DNA of 64,000 nucleotides from Flavobacterium sp. KMS (GCF_000813005.1 NZ_JSYP01000003.1:186001-250000); one strand, 5' to 3'; numbered from the stretch's first letter, positions 55,175 through 64,000 are shown. The notes: generated by a model not told the origin, from the letters alone. Numbers and translations are program-made.

Positions 55175-55673
55175 TCTTTTTAAATTTTGTAATACTTCAA
55201 TAAGTATTGATTATTCTATCGTTTTGGTTCTTTTGCATTAACTGTGCCATTTTGAAATATTTTTAAGATTTTAAAATATTTTTAAGATTTTATGGAAATT
55301 AAAATGATGACTAAATTGTCTATCTATTATAGACAATAATTTGTTTTGTAGGGACTTATAAAATTATTAAATAAATAGATTTAAGCTAACGATTATTTTA
55401 TTTTTTTTTCTGCCAACTAGAAAAAAAATCTTGATTATAAAAGAACATCTTATAGAATAATATTTTTTTAGGATGTTTTAAACCCATAGCGAAGAGCTAG
55501 ACTGGAGCAAAAAATGCCGTTATAATATAATTTTGCAACAGAATATTTTATAAATTTAAACACATTGACAAGAGATATTCATTATTTTATTTTAATAAAT
55601 ATTCTCAAAAAACAACTTTAGGTTCGATTTTTGTTTTTACATATCTATTATTAATCTAATAAAATTTGAAATC
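55175..55673. other. Divergent intergenic region
   Basis: 499 bp, very AT-rich. AATACTT/AAGTATT (55191-55208) form a small hairpin just upstream of the META gene. AATATTTTTAAGATTTTA is present twice in tandem around 55256-55292. No ORF. Confidence 0.4.
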
Positions 55674-56141
55674 ATGAAAATATTGAAATATTTATTTATA
55701 GGAATAGCATTTCTTACGATTAGTTTTTCATCTGCTCAAGTATCAGTTAATGTTAATATTGGTACTCCACCAGCATGGGGACCTGTAGGATATACAGATG
55801 TACGCTATTATTATTTGCCAGATTTGGAAATGTACTACGATATAAATGCATCTAATTACATTTATATTAGTAACGGAAAATGGATAAGAGCAAAATATCT
55901 TCCTAGAAACTATAGAAATTATGATCTTTATAACGAATATAAAGTTGTTCTTACGGATTACAGAGGAAATTCACCATATGATAATTATAGAACTCATAAA
56001 GAAAAATATGGTAAAGGTTATAAAGGTAAACCACAAAAAACCATTGGTCAAAAACCAGGTAAAGGGAATAACAAAGAACATAAGAATAATGGTAATGGTA
56101 ATAATGGGAATGGGAAAGGACACGGTAATGGAAAACATTAA
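55674..56141 (+). CDS. Secreted Gly/Asn/Lys-rich protein (hypothetical)
   Basis: 155 residues with signal peptide (KILKYLFIGIAFLTISFSSAQ). A conserved aromatic core (GYTDVRYYYLPDLEMYYDI, NYIYISNGKWIRAKYLP) is followed by a low-complexity tail rich in Lys, Gly, Asn and His (KGNNKEHKNNGNGNNGNG). Proteins of this kind are frequent in flavobacteria and have no assigned function; the basic tail may bind polyanions. Confidence 0.7.
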   Translation: MKILKYLFIGIAFLTISFSSAQVSVNVNIGTPPAWGPVGYTDVRYYYLPDLEMYYDINASNYIYISNGKWIRAKYLPRNYRNYDLYNEYKVVLTDYRGNSPYDNYRTHKEKYGKGYKGKPQKTIGQKPGKGNNKEHKNNGNGNNGNGKGHGNGKH

Positions 56142-56145
56142 ATCA

Positions 56146-56185
56146 TAAAAAAAGGGTTACTCTAAAAATTGAGTAACCCTTTTTT
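56146..56185. terminator. Bidirectional terminator
   Basis: AAAAAAGGGTTACTC pairs with GAGTAACCCTTTTTT around TAAAAATT, between convergent genes. Confidence 0.9.
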
Positions 56186-56205
56186 ATTTATTGAATGATG
56201 TGTTT

Positions 56206-56949
56206 TTACAACCTTACATAGGCTGCTACTTGCACTATATTATTTACAGTATTATTGCTTTTGCCAAGAACATACTGGTTCATGTAACCTGCTTCAAGAT
56301 CAAATTTTGGGCTTAATCTCCAGCCTAATGCCAGATATGCTCTGTTTTGGTCAAAAAAACTATCGTTTGGAGCATTTTGTACATTCAAGAAAACTTCATT
56401 TTGTAATGCTAAGAAAGCTCCTTTGGTAAAATTGTCTGTTTTAGAGAGCGGAAAGATAGAACGGGCAAAATAACGTAAACGTTGTGCAAACTCATAACTA
56501 TCGGTTACAAGCTCGTTTTGCTCAATTGTTGCTTGCCCCATAAAACGTTGTTCTAGTCTAAAACGATGTTGCAAAGTAACAGGACGATTAGCTAGTGTGA
56601 ATTTTTGATTAAAAATAAATTGTTCCCATATTCTGTGCTCAGGTACCCAACCATCAATATCCATAACGCTTCTGTTATTTCCTATATAAGCATACCCTAC
56701 TGTAGCAATCATATTATCTTTTATATGATAATTTAAACCTGGGCGTATAATATAAGATTGAAGATTTTTTAGTTCATCTGTAGATCTTGCTTGTCCATCA
56801 AAATGAAGACTGAATTTATCATTTAGTTTATAAGTAAAAAATACGGCACTCCATCCGGTAAATGTGTTTTGTGTTTGTGCGTTTACAGTTGTACTTAGGA
56901 ATAGAATTGTTATGCTAATTAAGCTAATGAGTGGTAATCTAGAAATCAT
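56206..56949 (-). CDS. DUF2490 outer-membrane beta-barrel protein
   Basis: 247 residues with signal peptide (LPLISLISITILFLSTTVNAQ). FTGWSAVFFTYKLNDKFSLH, LQSYIIRPGLNYHIKDN and LQHRFRLEQRFMG are typical of DUF2490 barrels, which have strands rich in R-x-R-L patterns and end in an aromatic residue before VRL. Function unknown. It follows a terminator shared with the plus-strand secreted protein. Confidence 0.8.
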   Translation of the reverse strand: MISRLPLISLISITILFLSTTVNAQTQNTFTGWSAVFFTYKLNDKFSLHFDGQARSTDELKNLQSYIIRPGLNYHIKDNMIATVGYAYIGNNRSVMDIDGWVPEHRIWEQFIFNQKFTLANRPVTLQHRFRLEQRFMGQATIEQNELVTDSYEFAQRLRYFARSIFPLSKTDNFTKGAFLALQNEVFLNVQNAPNDSFFDQNRAYLALGWRLSPKFDLEAGYMNQYVLGKSNNTVNNIVQVAAYVRL

Positions 56950-57260
56950 TTTTTAATAAATTATATAAGGGAATTGCTAATTTATATAATTTATAATATA
57001 GTTCTGTTCCCAGCATTGTTAATTCTCATTTTATTTATGAAAATCATATTTTTTCTAAGTTATTTTTTGCTAAAAAATGTTAAAGCAATTTCAATAATCT
57101 ATTTGTATGATTTTTGAGGGGCATGAAGATTAAATTATTTTACCTAGCAATAATCTATAAAATTGGGTATTAAACAATTATAGTATATATTTCTAATTCT
57201 ATTTAATTAGCAGTGAATTTTATTTTTGCTTATTAAAAAAACAGATAAATTTCCGTTTAA
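56950..57260. other. Intergenic region
   Basis: 311 bp between two minus-strand genes, with no clear promoter, repeat or ORF. Confidence 0.4.
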
Positions 57261-58637
57261 TTATTTATTGGTTTCGAGTAATGGCAAAGTAAATTTGAAG
57301 GTACTTCCTTTCCCCGCTTCGCTTTCAGTCCAGATTTCACCTTGATGCATTTTTATAAATTCACTACAAAGTAAAAGTCCGAGTCCGCTTCCAGTTTCGT
57401 TTTCTGTTCCTTTCTGGGTGACAATTTCGTTGATCTTAAATAATTTTCCTTTTATGTTATCAGGGATTCCAATGCCATTGTCTGTGATAGAAATTTCGGC
57501 CTTTTTAGGAGTTTTTTGAATTTTGACAATAATTTCTCCGCTTTTTTTTGTAAATTTAATAGCGTTACTTAGTAAGTTACGCACGATGGTATCTATCATG
57601 TTTTTGTCTGCATCGACTTCAATAAGTTCTGTAGATTCAAATGAAAGGGTGATATTTTTATTTAATGCTAAATTTTTATTTAGTTCTACGTTTTCTTTAA
57701 TTAATGTGTTTAATGCAATTTTTTCAGGACTGTATTCTATCATTCCTGTTTGTACTTGCGACCAATCTAAGAGATTTTCTAGTAGTTTGTAACTGTTTTT
57801 ATTCGATTGATGTAACATTTCTATGATTTCCTTAATTTCGTCTTGACTATATTCTTCAATGTTTTTAGTCAATATTTTCGAAAGCCTGAACGACGATCCT
57901 AATGGTCCTCTTAAGTCATGTGCTATTATAGAAAAAAACTGGTTCCTATCTTTTAGAAGTTTACGGATTCTAAGATCTTGTTTTTCCTTCACTAATAATA
58001 AAAAACCAACTGTACCAATGAGAGTAAGCAAAAACAAACTAATATTATATAAAGAGTCAAAAATATTATGGGAGAAAAAATCCTGTTGTGGATTATGATA
58101 ATTGTTGATTGCTCGCATAACAACCAGAACTTCAAATGTTGCATAGCATAGCACGTAGAAAGTCCTAAAAAAGGTATATCTCTTTTCTGTAAAATAACTA
58201 ATTGTAGGAGGTAAATAAATGGCAAATACTGCCAAAGACATAATTATAATGCGAGTATTGATTGTGCTCCCTAATAATACTGCGATATTAAAAACTATTG
58301 CAGTAACAATAGTAATCCCTATTTGAAGTTTATAGGACTTTTTTTCATCTGATTTAAGCATCGATAGCATTGCTATCGTTTCATAACAACAAGAAGCTAA
58401 AATGATTGTATTGGCTACATTTATAGAGATAAAATCGGGGACTATAGTCCTTAAAGCAATCAGGATCCAACCTATTGATAGTAAAAATTTTCCATATCCT
58501 AATTTTTGTATTATTTGCCTGTTCTCGCTGGTAGCATACGAAATAGAATAGCTAAAAATAAGAATGCAGATAAAAAAGTTTGCCCAAAAGTAAAGATGGA
58601 AAACAGTTTTAGAATCTAACAATAAAAGTTCGGACAT
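57261..58637 (-). CDS. Membrane sensor histidine kinase
   Basis: 458 residues from the ATG at 58637; a TTG 36 bp upstream overlaps a -7 box and is not credible. About seven hydrophobic helices fill residues 1-220 with no large external loop, so sensing may occur in the membrane. Then HisKA with FFSIIAHDLRGPLGSS (His in AHDLRGP), N-box RNLLSNAIKF, DNGIGIPD and GSGLGLLLCSEF of the ATPase domain. No receiver or response regulator lies next to it, so it is an orphan kinase. Its signal is unknown. Confidence 0.9.
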   Translation of the reverse strand: MSELLLLDSKTVFHLYFWANFFICILIFSYSISYATSENRQIIQKLGYGKFLLSIGWILIALRTIVPDFISINVANTIILASCCYETIAMLSMLKSDEKKSYKLQIGITIVTAIVFNIAVLLGSTINTRIIIMSLAVFAIYLPPTISYFTEKRYTFFRTFYVLCYATFEVLVVMRAINNYHNPQQDFFSHNIFDSLYNISLFLLTLIGTVGFLLLVKEKQDLRIRKLLKDRNQFFSIIAHDLRGPLGSSFRLSKILTKNIEEYSQDEIKEIIEMLHQSNKNSYKLLENLLDWSQVQTGMIEYSPEKIALNTLIKENVELNKNLALNKNITLSFESTELIEVDADKNMIDTIVRNLLSNAIKFTKKSGEIIVKIQKTPKKAEISITDNGIGIPDNIKGKLFKINEIVTQKGTENETGSGLGLLLCSEFIKMHQGEIWTESEAGKGSTFKFTLPLLETNK

Positions 58638-58670
58638 TGTAGGGTTTCGTTTATTTAAAAAACTGATTGT

Positions 58671-58678
58671 CAAATATA
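58671..58678 (-). promoter_or_regulatory. -7 box of the histidine kinase gene
   Basis: TATATTTG on the minus strand, 33 bp upstream of the ATG at 58637. It overlaps the alternative TTG codon, which argues for the later start. No clear -33 partner. Confidence 0.5.
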
Positions 58679-58879
58679 CAAATTATGGTAATAATCGAAT
58701 GCTATTTTATAGTGAACTCGTTGTCTTTTTTGTAAAAAAGTAAATGGATAATAAGTTAAAATGCAAAGAATCGTTCGCTGAGTTTTATGATAATTAGTTT
58801 TCTATAAATACAATAAATATTATAATTAAATGTTTGTTTTAATTAAGAGTTAATTAGATTAATTTAATACAGAAAAGTC

Positions 58880-59476
58880 ATGAAAAGGATATTGTTTTTA
58901 ATAATTATAATTTGTGTTTCTCTAAAGGGATATGCACAGGACGAACTTAATGGTAAATTTAAACCGATTCCTCCAAAAGATTCGAAAATTAAAGAAGTTA
59001 TTCCTCCAAAAGAAATTAAACCAAAAGTTGATCCGCCAGTAATTGTAGAGAAACCAGATCCTTTACAAATTAATCCAGAGGAACTTTTTAAGGATGGTAA
59101 TTTATATAAAAAAGACGCTAATGTAGAAGGTATATTTTATAGACGAAACCAATTTTTAGGAAGTTTTAAAACAAAATCATTTACATCTACAATACGTTAT
59201 CGCGATGCAGCTTTTGTAGATGGCGATAAAATAAAAGTATATTTAAATGATAAAATAGTTGTCCCTGAAGTGAGTTTGAATGGAGATTTTCAGGAATTTA
59301 AAATCGAACTAGTACCAGGAATTAATAAAATTGATTTTGAAGCTTTAAATGAAGGTTTCGCTTCGCCAAATACAGCCGAGTTTCAGGTTTATGATGATAA
59401 AGGAGCTGTAATTGAGTCAAGCCAATGGAATGTTGGTACAGGTTATAAAGCTACAATTGTATTAGTTAAAGAATAA
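58880..59476 (+). CDS. Exported proline-rich protein (hypothetical)
   Basis: 198 residues with signal peptide (ILFLIIIICVSLKGYAQ). A Pro/Lys-rich stalk (residues ~25-65, repeats of PPKxxK and PxP) is followed by a beta domain with RRNQFLGSFKTKSFTSTIRY, DGDKIKVYLNDKIVVPEVSL and VPGINKIDFEALNEG, close to secreted carbohydrate-binding-like or Ig-like modules. No known function. Single gene, divergent from the kinase. Confidence 0.7.
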   Translation: MKRILFLIIIICVSLKGYAQDELNGKFKPIPPKDSKIKEVIPPKEIKPKVDPPVIVEKPDPLQINPEELFKDGNLYKKDANVEGIFYRRNQFLGSFKTKSFTSTIRYRDAAFVDGDKIKVYLNDKIVVPEVSLNGDFQEFKIELVPGINKIDFEALNEGFASPNTAEFQVYDDKGAVIESSQWNVGTGYKATIVLVKE

Positions 59477-59615
59477 AACCAGCATTTTTTCTAATCGCTT
59501 CCCTCCTGTTTCGTCTAAAAAGAGATTAATTATAAGTATCCATTGATAAAGAATCTATGTAAAAAGTTTAGGACTAAATATATTATATTTACGTTTTAAA
59601 CGGAAGTTACTTACT

Positions 59616-60200
59616 ATGGAAGATTTTTTAATTGGTATTGGAAAAAGATTAAAAGAAATAAGAAAAAAAAATGCCTTAACTATAAACGAAGTTGCCAATA
59701 GAGCCGGAGTTAGTAATGGTTTGGTTTCCAGAATTGAAAATGGCAGAACAATTCCTTCATTACCAGTTTTAATAGAGTTGATTCAATCTTTGAATACCGA
59801 TGTAAGTTATTTTTTTGAAGGTGTCGAGAACACTAAAAATGCCAAATACATCCATATAAAGAAAACCGATTATCAAAAAATAGAAAAGGAAGACAGAGCA
59901 GAAACTAAAGGATTTAATTACTATCATATTTTTAGCAAAAGCATTAATTCTATTGGTTTTGAAGCTGTAATATTAGAAGTTGAACCAAACTGCAAACGAG
60001 AAAAAGTTATAACCGATGCCTGGGAATTTAAATATATTATAAAAGGCAGTGTTACCTATATTATTGATGATGTAGAAGTTATTGTTAATGAGGGAGATTC
60101 TTTATGTTTTAACGGAAGACATCTACATGTTCCCGAAAATCGAACTCAGGAAAATTGTATTATGTTAGTGCTTTATTTTTATTCTGAAAGCAATAATTAA
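59616..60200 (+). CDS. XRE-family regulator with C-terminal cupin
   Basis: 194 residues. The helix-turn-helix is at ~10-65 (RLKEIRKKNALTINEVANRA, GVSNGLVSRIENGRTIPSLP). The cupin domain is at ~120-190 (CKREKVITDAWEFKYIIKGSVTYI, EGDSLCFNGRHLHVPEN), with a histidine pair usable for ligand or metal. PuuR/SutR-type regulators have this arrangement and often control catabolism of small organics. It faces the phosphonate-type genes across a repeat region and may regulate them (inference only). Confidence 0.85.
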   Translation: MEDFLIGIGKRLKEIRKKNALTINEVANRAGVSNGLVSRIENGRTIPSLPVLIELIQSLNTDVSYFFEGVENTKNAKYIHIKKTDYQKIEKEDRAETKGFNYYHIFSKSINSIGFEAVILEVEPNCKREKVITDAWEFKYIIKGSVTYIIDDVEVIVNEGDSLCFNGRHLHVPENRTQENCIMLVLYFYSESNN

Positions 60201-60204
60201 AAAC

Positions 60205-60303
60205 TAACCGCAAAGGGCGCAAAGTTTTTCGCAAAGTTTGCAAAGTTAAATAATCCTAGCTTTGCGAACTTTGCGTTTTACTTCATTGCGTCCTTTGCGG
60301 TTA
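60205..60303. repeat. Palindromic repeat of the CGCAAAG family
   Basis: TAACCGCAAAGGGCGCAAAG at the left and TTGCGTCCTTTGCGGTTAAG at the right are inverted. The middle also alternates GCAAAG and CTTTGC. Related to the 47.5 kb repeats. Confidence 0.7.
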
Positions 60304-60314
60304 AGTAAATATTT

Positions 60315-60348
60315 AAAAAGGCTACCTCCAAAATGGAGATAACCTTTC
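60315..60348 (-). terminator. Terminator after the phosphatase-superfamily gene
   Basis: AAAGG.TA.CTCCA pairs with TGGAG.TA.CCTTT around AAA, with two C-A mismatches. On the minus strand it ends in TTTTTAAAT. Confidence 0.6.
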
Positions 60349-60375
60349 AAAAAAAAACAAAAAACACTATTTATA

Positions 60376-62055
60376 TTAGTTTGCTGCAGGAAGCCAAGAG
60401 CGTCCATCTAGGGACCAAGCTGAATTAATTGGTACACCAAACCATTCGAGCGAAGAATAAGCTATATCTACCATTTTTGGAACAACTTTTTCAGCAGTAC
60501 TTCCACATTTTAAGGAAGCTGTACTTGAAAGCCAAGTTGGATTGTTTGCAAAAGGAATTGAAATTGCATTAGAACTAGAATCTATAAAAACGTTTCCAGA
60601 ACCCGTATTTCCTTTCCAGTATCCTATAAGGTTAGCATAATCGGGATGTGAACTTGTTATAGATGAACAGGTATAGTTTAAGATTGCAGCTTCGGATAAA
60701 GCCTTATTCCATACACGTACTTCGGCAATATTCCCGTTTACATTTGCCGGGTAAGCCAATGTTCCGTCCTGACCAATTGCAAAAGGTAATCCAGAGGTTA
60801 AACTTCCAAATCCGTTAATAATAGTTGCTTGTCCCACAAATGCACCATCCTGATATGTTTTTACCAATTTTGCTGCACGATCAACTACTAAAGTTAAATG
60901 ATGCCATTTACCATCTTTAATTACTCCTCCTGATATATCAACACGATTTTGAGTATCACCAATATTTACTTTCCAACTTCCACCTGTATTTGCCGAAATT
61001 ACAAATCCACGATTTTTACCACTAGCCCAGTTTTTATTTGAAACCAGAGACGGATCACTTGTATAACCTGATGTTTTAACTCTACACTCAATTGTAAAGC
61101 TTGAAGTGCCAAAATTATAAAGTGCATTATTTGTACTCGCATAAATAGAGTTGGAATTAAAATTTACAAATGATCCAGTTATTGATGTTGTCACATCTGC
61201 TGCTTTTTCAATTTTATTGGCTGCAAAGTTTTTATTATTGAAAATTGTAAAAATATTTCTTTCCTCATAAGATGAACCGCCATGAGATCCGCTAGAACCT
61301 GTTACTATTCCGCCATGATCAGGTGCAATGATAACCAACCAATCTTCATTGGCATAATTAGGTCTATTCTTTAAGGCTGTCAGGATTTCTCCAATATAAG
61401 CATCAGTAATTTCTATTGAGGCTTTGTATTGAGGAACATTTAAAGAGAATCCGTAGCTGTGTCCTGCATGATCTACATCATCAAAATGCATGAATAACGC
61501 ATCTGGATTATCATTTGTAAGCGCACTTACTATTTCGTTTTTTACAGCTAGATCGGTTGTAAGCGTTTTTTCAACATCAATTCCATCAACAATATAAGTG
61601 TTAATTGGAGCCCAGTGTACTATAGACATGGTTTTTAACGTAGAATTATACGTTTCAAGACGTTTTAAGAAACTTGGATATGTTGTGAAATTAGGAGTCA
61701 AAAAAGAATTATCTGTAACCTTATGTTTTAAATGTGTAACCCCGCTTAGCATTGTAGACCAGCCGTTCCCACTCCAGGTTGGAGATTCGGTTAAGGCATC
61801 AAGACTATAAACCGAGTTACTGAGTAAGCCATGTACATTTGGCGTGTTTGCTCCCATTAAGGCATCTCCTCTACAGCCGTCAATCCCTATAATAAGTAAC
61901 TTTTTTACTCCGCCAGTTAATTTTGTAGTTTTTACTGATTTTGCATTTGCAGCTAAATTTGCTGGTTCTTCTTGTAAAGATTCTTTAGTACAGGAAATGG
62001 TCAAAAACATACCTGCAAGAATGGTAACATAACTAAACTTTAAAATTTTTTTCAT
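60376..62055 (-). CDS. Alkaline-phosphatase-superfamily lipoprotein with LamG domain
   Basis: 559 residues. Lipobox LAGMFLTISCTK. Catalytic region: LLIIGIDGCRGD (Asp59), ESPTWSGNGWSTMLSG with a nucleophile Thr93 or Ser95, FDDVDHAGHSYGF (Asp, His), and APDHGGI with a further His. This is the metal pattern of nucleotide pyrophosphatase/phosphodiesterase and phosphonoacetate hydrolase. At ~300-470 a laminin-G-like jelly roll (FTIECRVKTSG, GKWHHLTLVVDRAAKLVKTY, GNIAEVRVWNKALSEAAI) suggests binding to a glycan or surface. Upstream of, and spaced 72 bp from, the phosphonatase-like gene's stop on the same strand. Probable extracytoplasmic hydrolase of phosphodiesters or a phosphonate. Confidence 0.85.
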   Translation of the reverse strand: MKKILKFSYVTILAGMFLTISCTKESLQEEPANLAANAKSVKTTKLTGGVKKLLIIGIDGCRGDALMGANTPNVHGLLSNSVYSLDALTESPTWSGNGWSTMLSGVTHLKHKVTDNSFLTPNFTTYPSFLKRLETYNSTLKTMSIVHWAPINTYIVDGIDVEKTLTTDLAVKNEIVSALTNDNPDALFMHFDDVDHAGHSYGFSLNVPQYKASIEITDAYIGEILTALKNRPNYANEDWLVIIAPDHGGIVTGSSGSHGGSSYEERNIFTIFNNKNFAANKIEKAADVTTSITGSFVNFNSNSIYASTNNALYNFGTSSFTIECRVKTSGYTSDPSLVSNKNWASGKNRGFVISANTGGSWKVNIGDTQNRVDISGGVIKDGKWHHLTLVVDRAAKLVKTYQDGAFVGQATIINGFGSLTSGLPFAIGQDGTLAYPANVNGNIAEVRVWNKALSEAAILNYTCSSITSSHPDYANLIGYWKGNTGSGNVFIDSSSNAISIPFANNPTWLSSTASLKCGSTAEKVVPKMVDIAYSSLEWFGVPINSAWSLDGRSWLPAAN

Positions 62056-62127
62056 TTTATTTAATTGTTTTAGGGGTTACTATATTAATTACTGTGTGAA
62101 ACTCTTTTTAGCTACAACAAGTTTTAC

Positions 62128-62808
62128 TTAATTAAAAATGCTGTATAGTGAAGCCAAAGAGGGTAATATATAATCTGGTTTTGCATTTTCTAATTGTTCT
62201 CTCGTTTGTGCACCCGATAAAACTCCAATGGTAATCCCGCATTCAGCATTTTTCCCTTCTTTTATATCTATTGCCGAATCTCCAGCTTTTAATACTTTTG
62301 AGGCAGCTGTAATTTCAAACAATTGCATTGCTTTAATTATCATATCGGGATAAGGACGTCCGCGCTCAACATCATCAGCAGTTATTAATGCATCGTATTG
62401 TTCGCCTTTTTTCCAGTTTAATTTTTCTAGTAAAACATTGGCTACTTTACTGTTATATCCTGTATTTAGGACTATTTTTACACCGTCTTTTTTAAGATTG
62501 CTAAGTGTTTTTTCTACACCATCAATTGGAGAAACTGGAGCAGTAAGATATTCCTGATCTAATAGTTCTTTAAAATATTCAAATATTGTTTTGGCTTTTT
62601 CTTCATCTGTATTGTTTATATGTGCCAAAATATCTTTTATTGCCTGATACTTTTCTTTCCCTGCTCCTATTAATAAAACCAGTTCCAGAGAAACATCAAT
62701 ACCAAATTTGTTAATGGATTTATGTAAAGATTTATAAACTATATTTTGCTCATTAATTGTTGTTCCTGCCATATCAAAAACAACCATTTCAATTTCATTA
62801 ATTTTCAT
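62128..62808 (-). CDS. Phosphonatase-like HAD hydrolase
   Basis: 226 residues from the ATG at 62808 (an upstream ATG at 62838 would add 10). MVVFDMAGTTINE is HAD motif I in the form used by phosphonoacetaldehyde hydrolase relatives. LNTGYNSKVANVLLEKL gives motif II, GRPYPDMIIKAM the motif III region, and KAGDSAIDIKEGKNAE motif IV. The Gly-Gly-like cap with Lys53 (GAGKEKYQAIK) places the Schiff-base-type Lys where phosphonatases need it. It matches the 'phosphonatase-like' family (TIGR03351), which co-occurs with TIGR03364 oxidases. Confidence 0.85.
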   Translation of the reverse strand: MKINEIEMVVFDMAGTTINEQNIVYKSLHKSINKFGIDVSLELVLLIGAGKEKYQAIKDILAHINNTDEEKAKTIFEYFKELLDQEYLTAPVSPIDGVEKTLSNLKKDGVKIVLNTGYNSKVANVLLEKLNWKKGEQYDALITADDVERGRPYPDMIIKAMQLFEITAASKVLKAGDSAIDIKEGKNAECGITIGVLSGAQTREQLENAKPDYILPSLASLYSIFN

Positions 62809-62873
62809 TTTGTGTGTATTATTTGTTTTTCTAAACATTTTATATTTTCAATGCTATCTGACTCTTTGTCGAA

Positions 62874-63007
62874 GGAACGCGGATTATGCGGATTCGCTAA
62901 GGCGAAAACACGGATTAAACGGATTTTCTTTTGATTATTTTTAAATCAGTTTTAATCTGCGGCTTTACTTTTGTAAATCCGTATCATCCGCGTTCCATTA
63001 TAGACAA
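62874..63007. repeat. Palindromic repeat of the ATCCGCGTTCC family, full copy
   Basis: GGAACGCGGATTATGCGGATT and its inverted partner AATCCGTATCATCCGCGTTCC (21 bp each, the first shown in part here by its ends) enclose ~85 bp. The right end CCATTATAGACAATTC is shared with 23316-23332. Confidence 0.7.
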
Positions 63008-63021
63008 TTCAAGTTTGCAAT

Positions 63022-63171
63022 ACTTAATTTTTCTTAATCTCTTAATGGTTCATTTTTTTATCTGTGCGATATTTTTTCTCGCAGATTATGCAGATCAAGC
63101 AGATTTTTAATATTTTTATCATTACTGATTAAGAAGCGAGACTTAATTTTTCTTAATCTCTTAATGGTTCA
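63022..63171. repeat. Two perfect 31-bp direct repeats
   Basis: 31-bp copies beginning ACTTAATTTTTCTTAATCTC at 63022-63052 and 63141-63171. A fragment TCGCAGATTATGCAGATCAA lies between. Part of the 345-bp spacer after the last gene. Confidence 0.75.
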
Positions 63172-63184
63172 ATAAAGGGATAGC

Positions 63185-64000
63185 TTAAGCATTGAAAATT
63201 TTATCGATATTGTACTTTGCAAATCCTGCGCTTCCCGTCATTCCTTTTCCTCCTATTCCTGTTATGATATGAATGTTTTTGCCAATAGTATGTTCAAAGA
63301 TATCTTTGGTTTTGCATTGAGAATACATTCCAAACCATCTGCTTTGGATTTCGTAAGTAGGCAAATCAATAATTTTTTTAGCTTCCTCAATCATAAAATT
63401 ATCTATGTCCATATTCAAATCAAATCCTAGTGTATCTATCTCTTTTGCACTAGCGTATTCATGTGAATCTCCTAGAATTACCGAACCATCCATAGCTTGT
63501 TTGAATAAGATATGAACGCCATATTTTTTCTCAAAACTATTAGGGTCTTCTTTAGCTTTGATTGCTTGATACGATGGGCATTCCTCAAAAGATTCGTATC
63601 TTCTTATCGTTAATCCCGTTAAGATCGAGCCATCTAATTTATAATTGTTTTGAGGTTTTGTTTGCAACATCTGTAGCTTAGAAACTATCAAATCACTATT
63701 ATTATAAATTTCCGGATATAATATTTTAAAGTCACTTCCGTTACAAATAATGATTTTAGAAGCCTTATATTCTATTCCTAATGAAGTAGTTGCAACCACT
63801 TCATTAGTGTGATCCTCAGTAGCGACAACCGTAGTATTGGTGTATAAATCTAATCCTAAATGAGCTATCATATATTCATGAAGCTTATGAATCATTGTAT
63901 TGGGCTCGACCGTAACTTCCTGAGGAAAAAACAAACCGCCTTTGCAATAATCAGAACGTAATCCCGGGTATTTAGATAAACATTGGCTTTTAGTCAGTAA
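63185..64000 (-). CDS. TIGR03364-type FAD-dependent oxidoreductase (5' end beyond window)
   Basis: The frame is open from the right edge to the stop at 63185, 271 residues visible. The segment LSKYPGLRSDYCKGGLFFPQE near the edge and the C-terminal ITGIGGKGMTGSAGFAKYNID are typical of the D-amino-acid-oxidase-like TIGR03364 family. A TTG codon at 63934 is not the start, since the frame and conserved sequence continue past it. The family is linked with phosphonate catabolism (oxidation of N-alkylated or other aminophosphonates, recent work on PbfD-like enzymes), and here it is next to a phosphonatase-like HAD. The N-terminal Rossmann motif would lie outside the window. Confidence 0.85.
   Translation of the reverse strand, partial: LLTKSQCLSKYPGLRSDYCKGGLFFPQEVTVEPNTMIHKLHEYMIAHLGLDLYTNTTVVATEDHTNEVVATTSLGIEYKASKIIICNGSDFKILYPEIYNNSDLIVSKLQMLQTKPQNNYKLDGSILTGLTIRRYESFEECPSYQAIKAKEDPNSFEKKYGVHILFKQAMDGSVILGDSHEYASAKEIDTLGFDLNMDIDNFMIEEAKKIIDLPTYEIQSRWFGMYSQCKTKDIFEHTIGKNIHIITGIGGKGMTGSAGFAKYNIDKIFNA

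Noticed and set aside
58638..58673. N-terminal extension of the histidine kinase from a TTG
   Set aside because: The codon overlaps the -7 box TATATTTG, so it would not be within the transcript.
63185..63934. Complete gene starting at the TTG at 63934
   Set aside because: The frame stays open to the window edge and the extra residues carry a conserved family segment.
1..64000. tRNA, rRNA, CRISPR arrays, transposases or prophage genes
   Set aside because: None was seen; the repeats present are short palindromic intergenic elements without spacers or transposase ORFs.

Overview
The window comes from a Flavobacterium-like member of the Bacteroidota. The signs are low G+C, gene starts without strong Shine-Dalgarno sequences, -7 boxes of the TAnnTTTG type, many lipoproteins with short lipoboxes, and intergenic repeat families typical of flavobacteria. 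I see no tRNA, rRNA, CRISPR array, transposase or phage module.

Layout. (1) 1-6002, minus strand: a four-gene operon with a VioB-like ferritin-fold protein, a LodA-like quinoprotein oxidase, a radical SAM/SPASM enzyme and a LodB/QhpG-like flavoprotein cut by the left edge. It looks like a post-translationally built cysteine tryptophylquinone (CTQ) enzyme with its maturases. (2) 6363-10427, minus strand: a 'grasp-with-spasm' peptide-modification cluster. It holds a 48-residue precursor, an ATP-grasp ligase, a translationally coupled 60-residue protein, a SPASM protein and a Tiki/EreA-fold lipoprotein. (3) 11063-20411, plus strand: lipoproteins and a tripartite RND efflux operon. (4) 20658-29409: GNAT, histidine acid phosphatase, MFS, an LRR protein, a cysteine-peptidase-like protein, a COOH-NH2 ligase-like protein and a solitary MreB. 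(5) 29931-47429, all minus strand: a metal-homeostasis island. It contains an HMBD lipoprotein, HMA chaperones, a P1B-2 ATPase, a Fur protein, a DUF2652 protein, a second RND efflux operon with an MFS pump, a CopA ATPase, and two small AraC regulators whose N-termini look like HMA metal-binding domains. (6) 47813-52765: a TonB-dependent receptor divergent from a MocR-type regulator, a frameshifted SDR gene and a GreA/GreB-family protein. (7) 53238-60200: envelope proteins, a histidine kinase and an XRE-cupin regulator. (8) 60376-64000: a phosphonate-type group with an alkaline-phosphatase-superfamily lipoprotein, a phosphonatase-like HAD and a TIGR03364-type FAD oxidoreductase cut by the right edge.

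Main discovery. In the metal island, six minus-strand promoters share one architecture: a 24-bp element (core AGTAAATATYACAAATC on the coding strand) lying exactly 37 bp upstream of a -7 box. They drive the HMBD lipoprotein, the HMA chaperone, the variant HMA protein, the RND/MFS operon, one AraC regulator and copA. This defines a small regulon, probably activated by the CxxC-bearing AraC proteins. Two other systems deserve attention: the LodA-like oxidase paired with a radical SAM maturase, and the grasp-with-spasm cluster with its two extra genes.

All family assignments rest on motifs read by eye. No database search was run.
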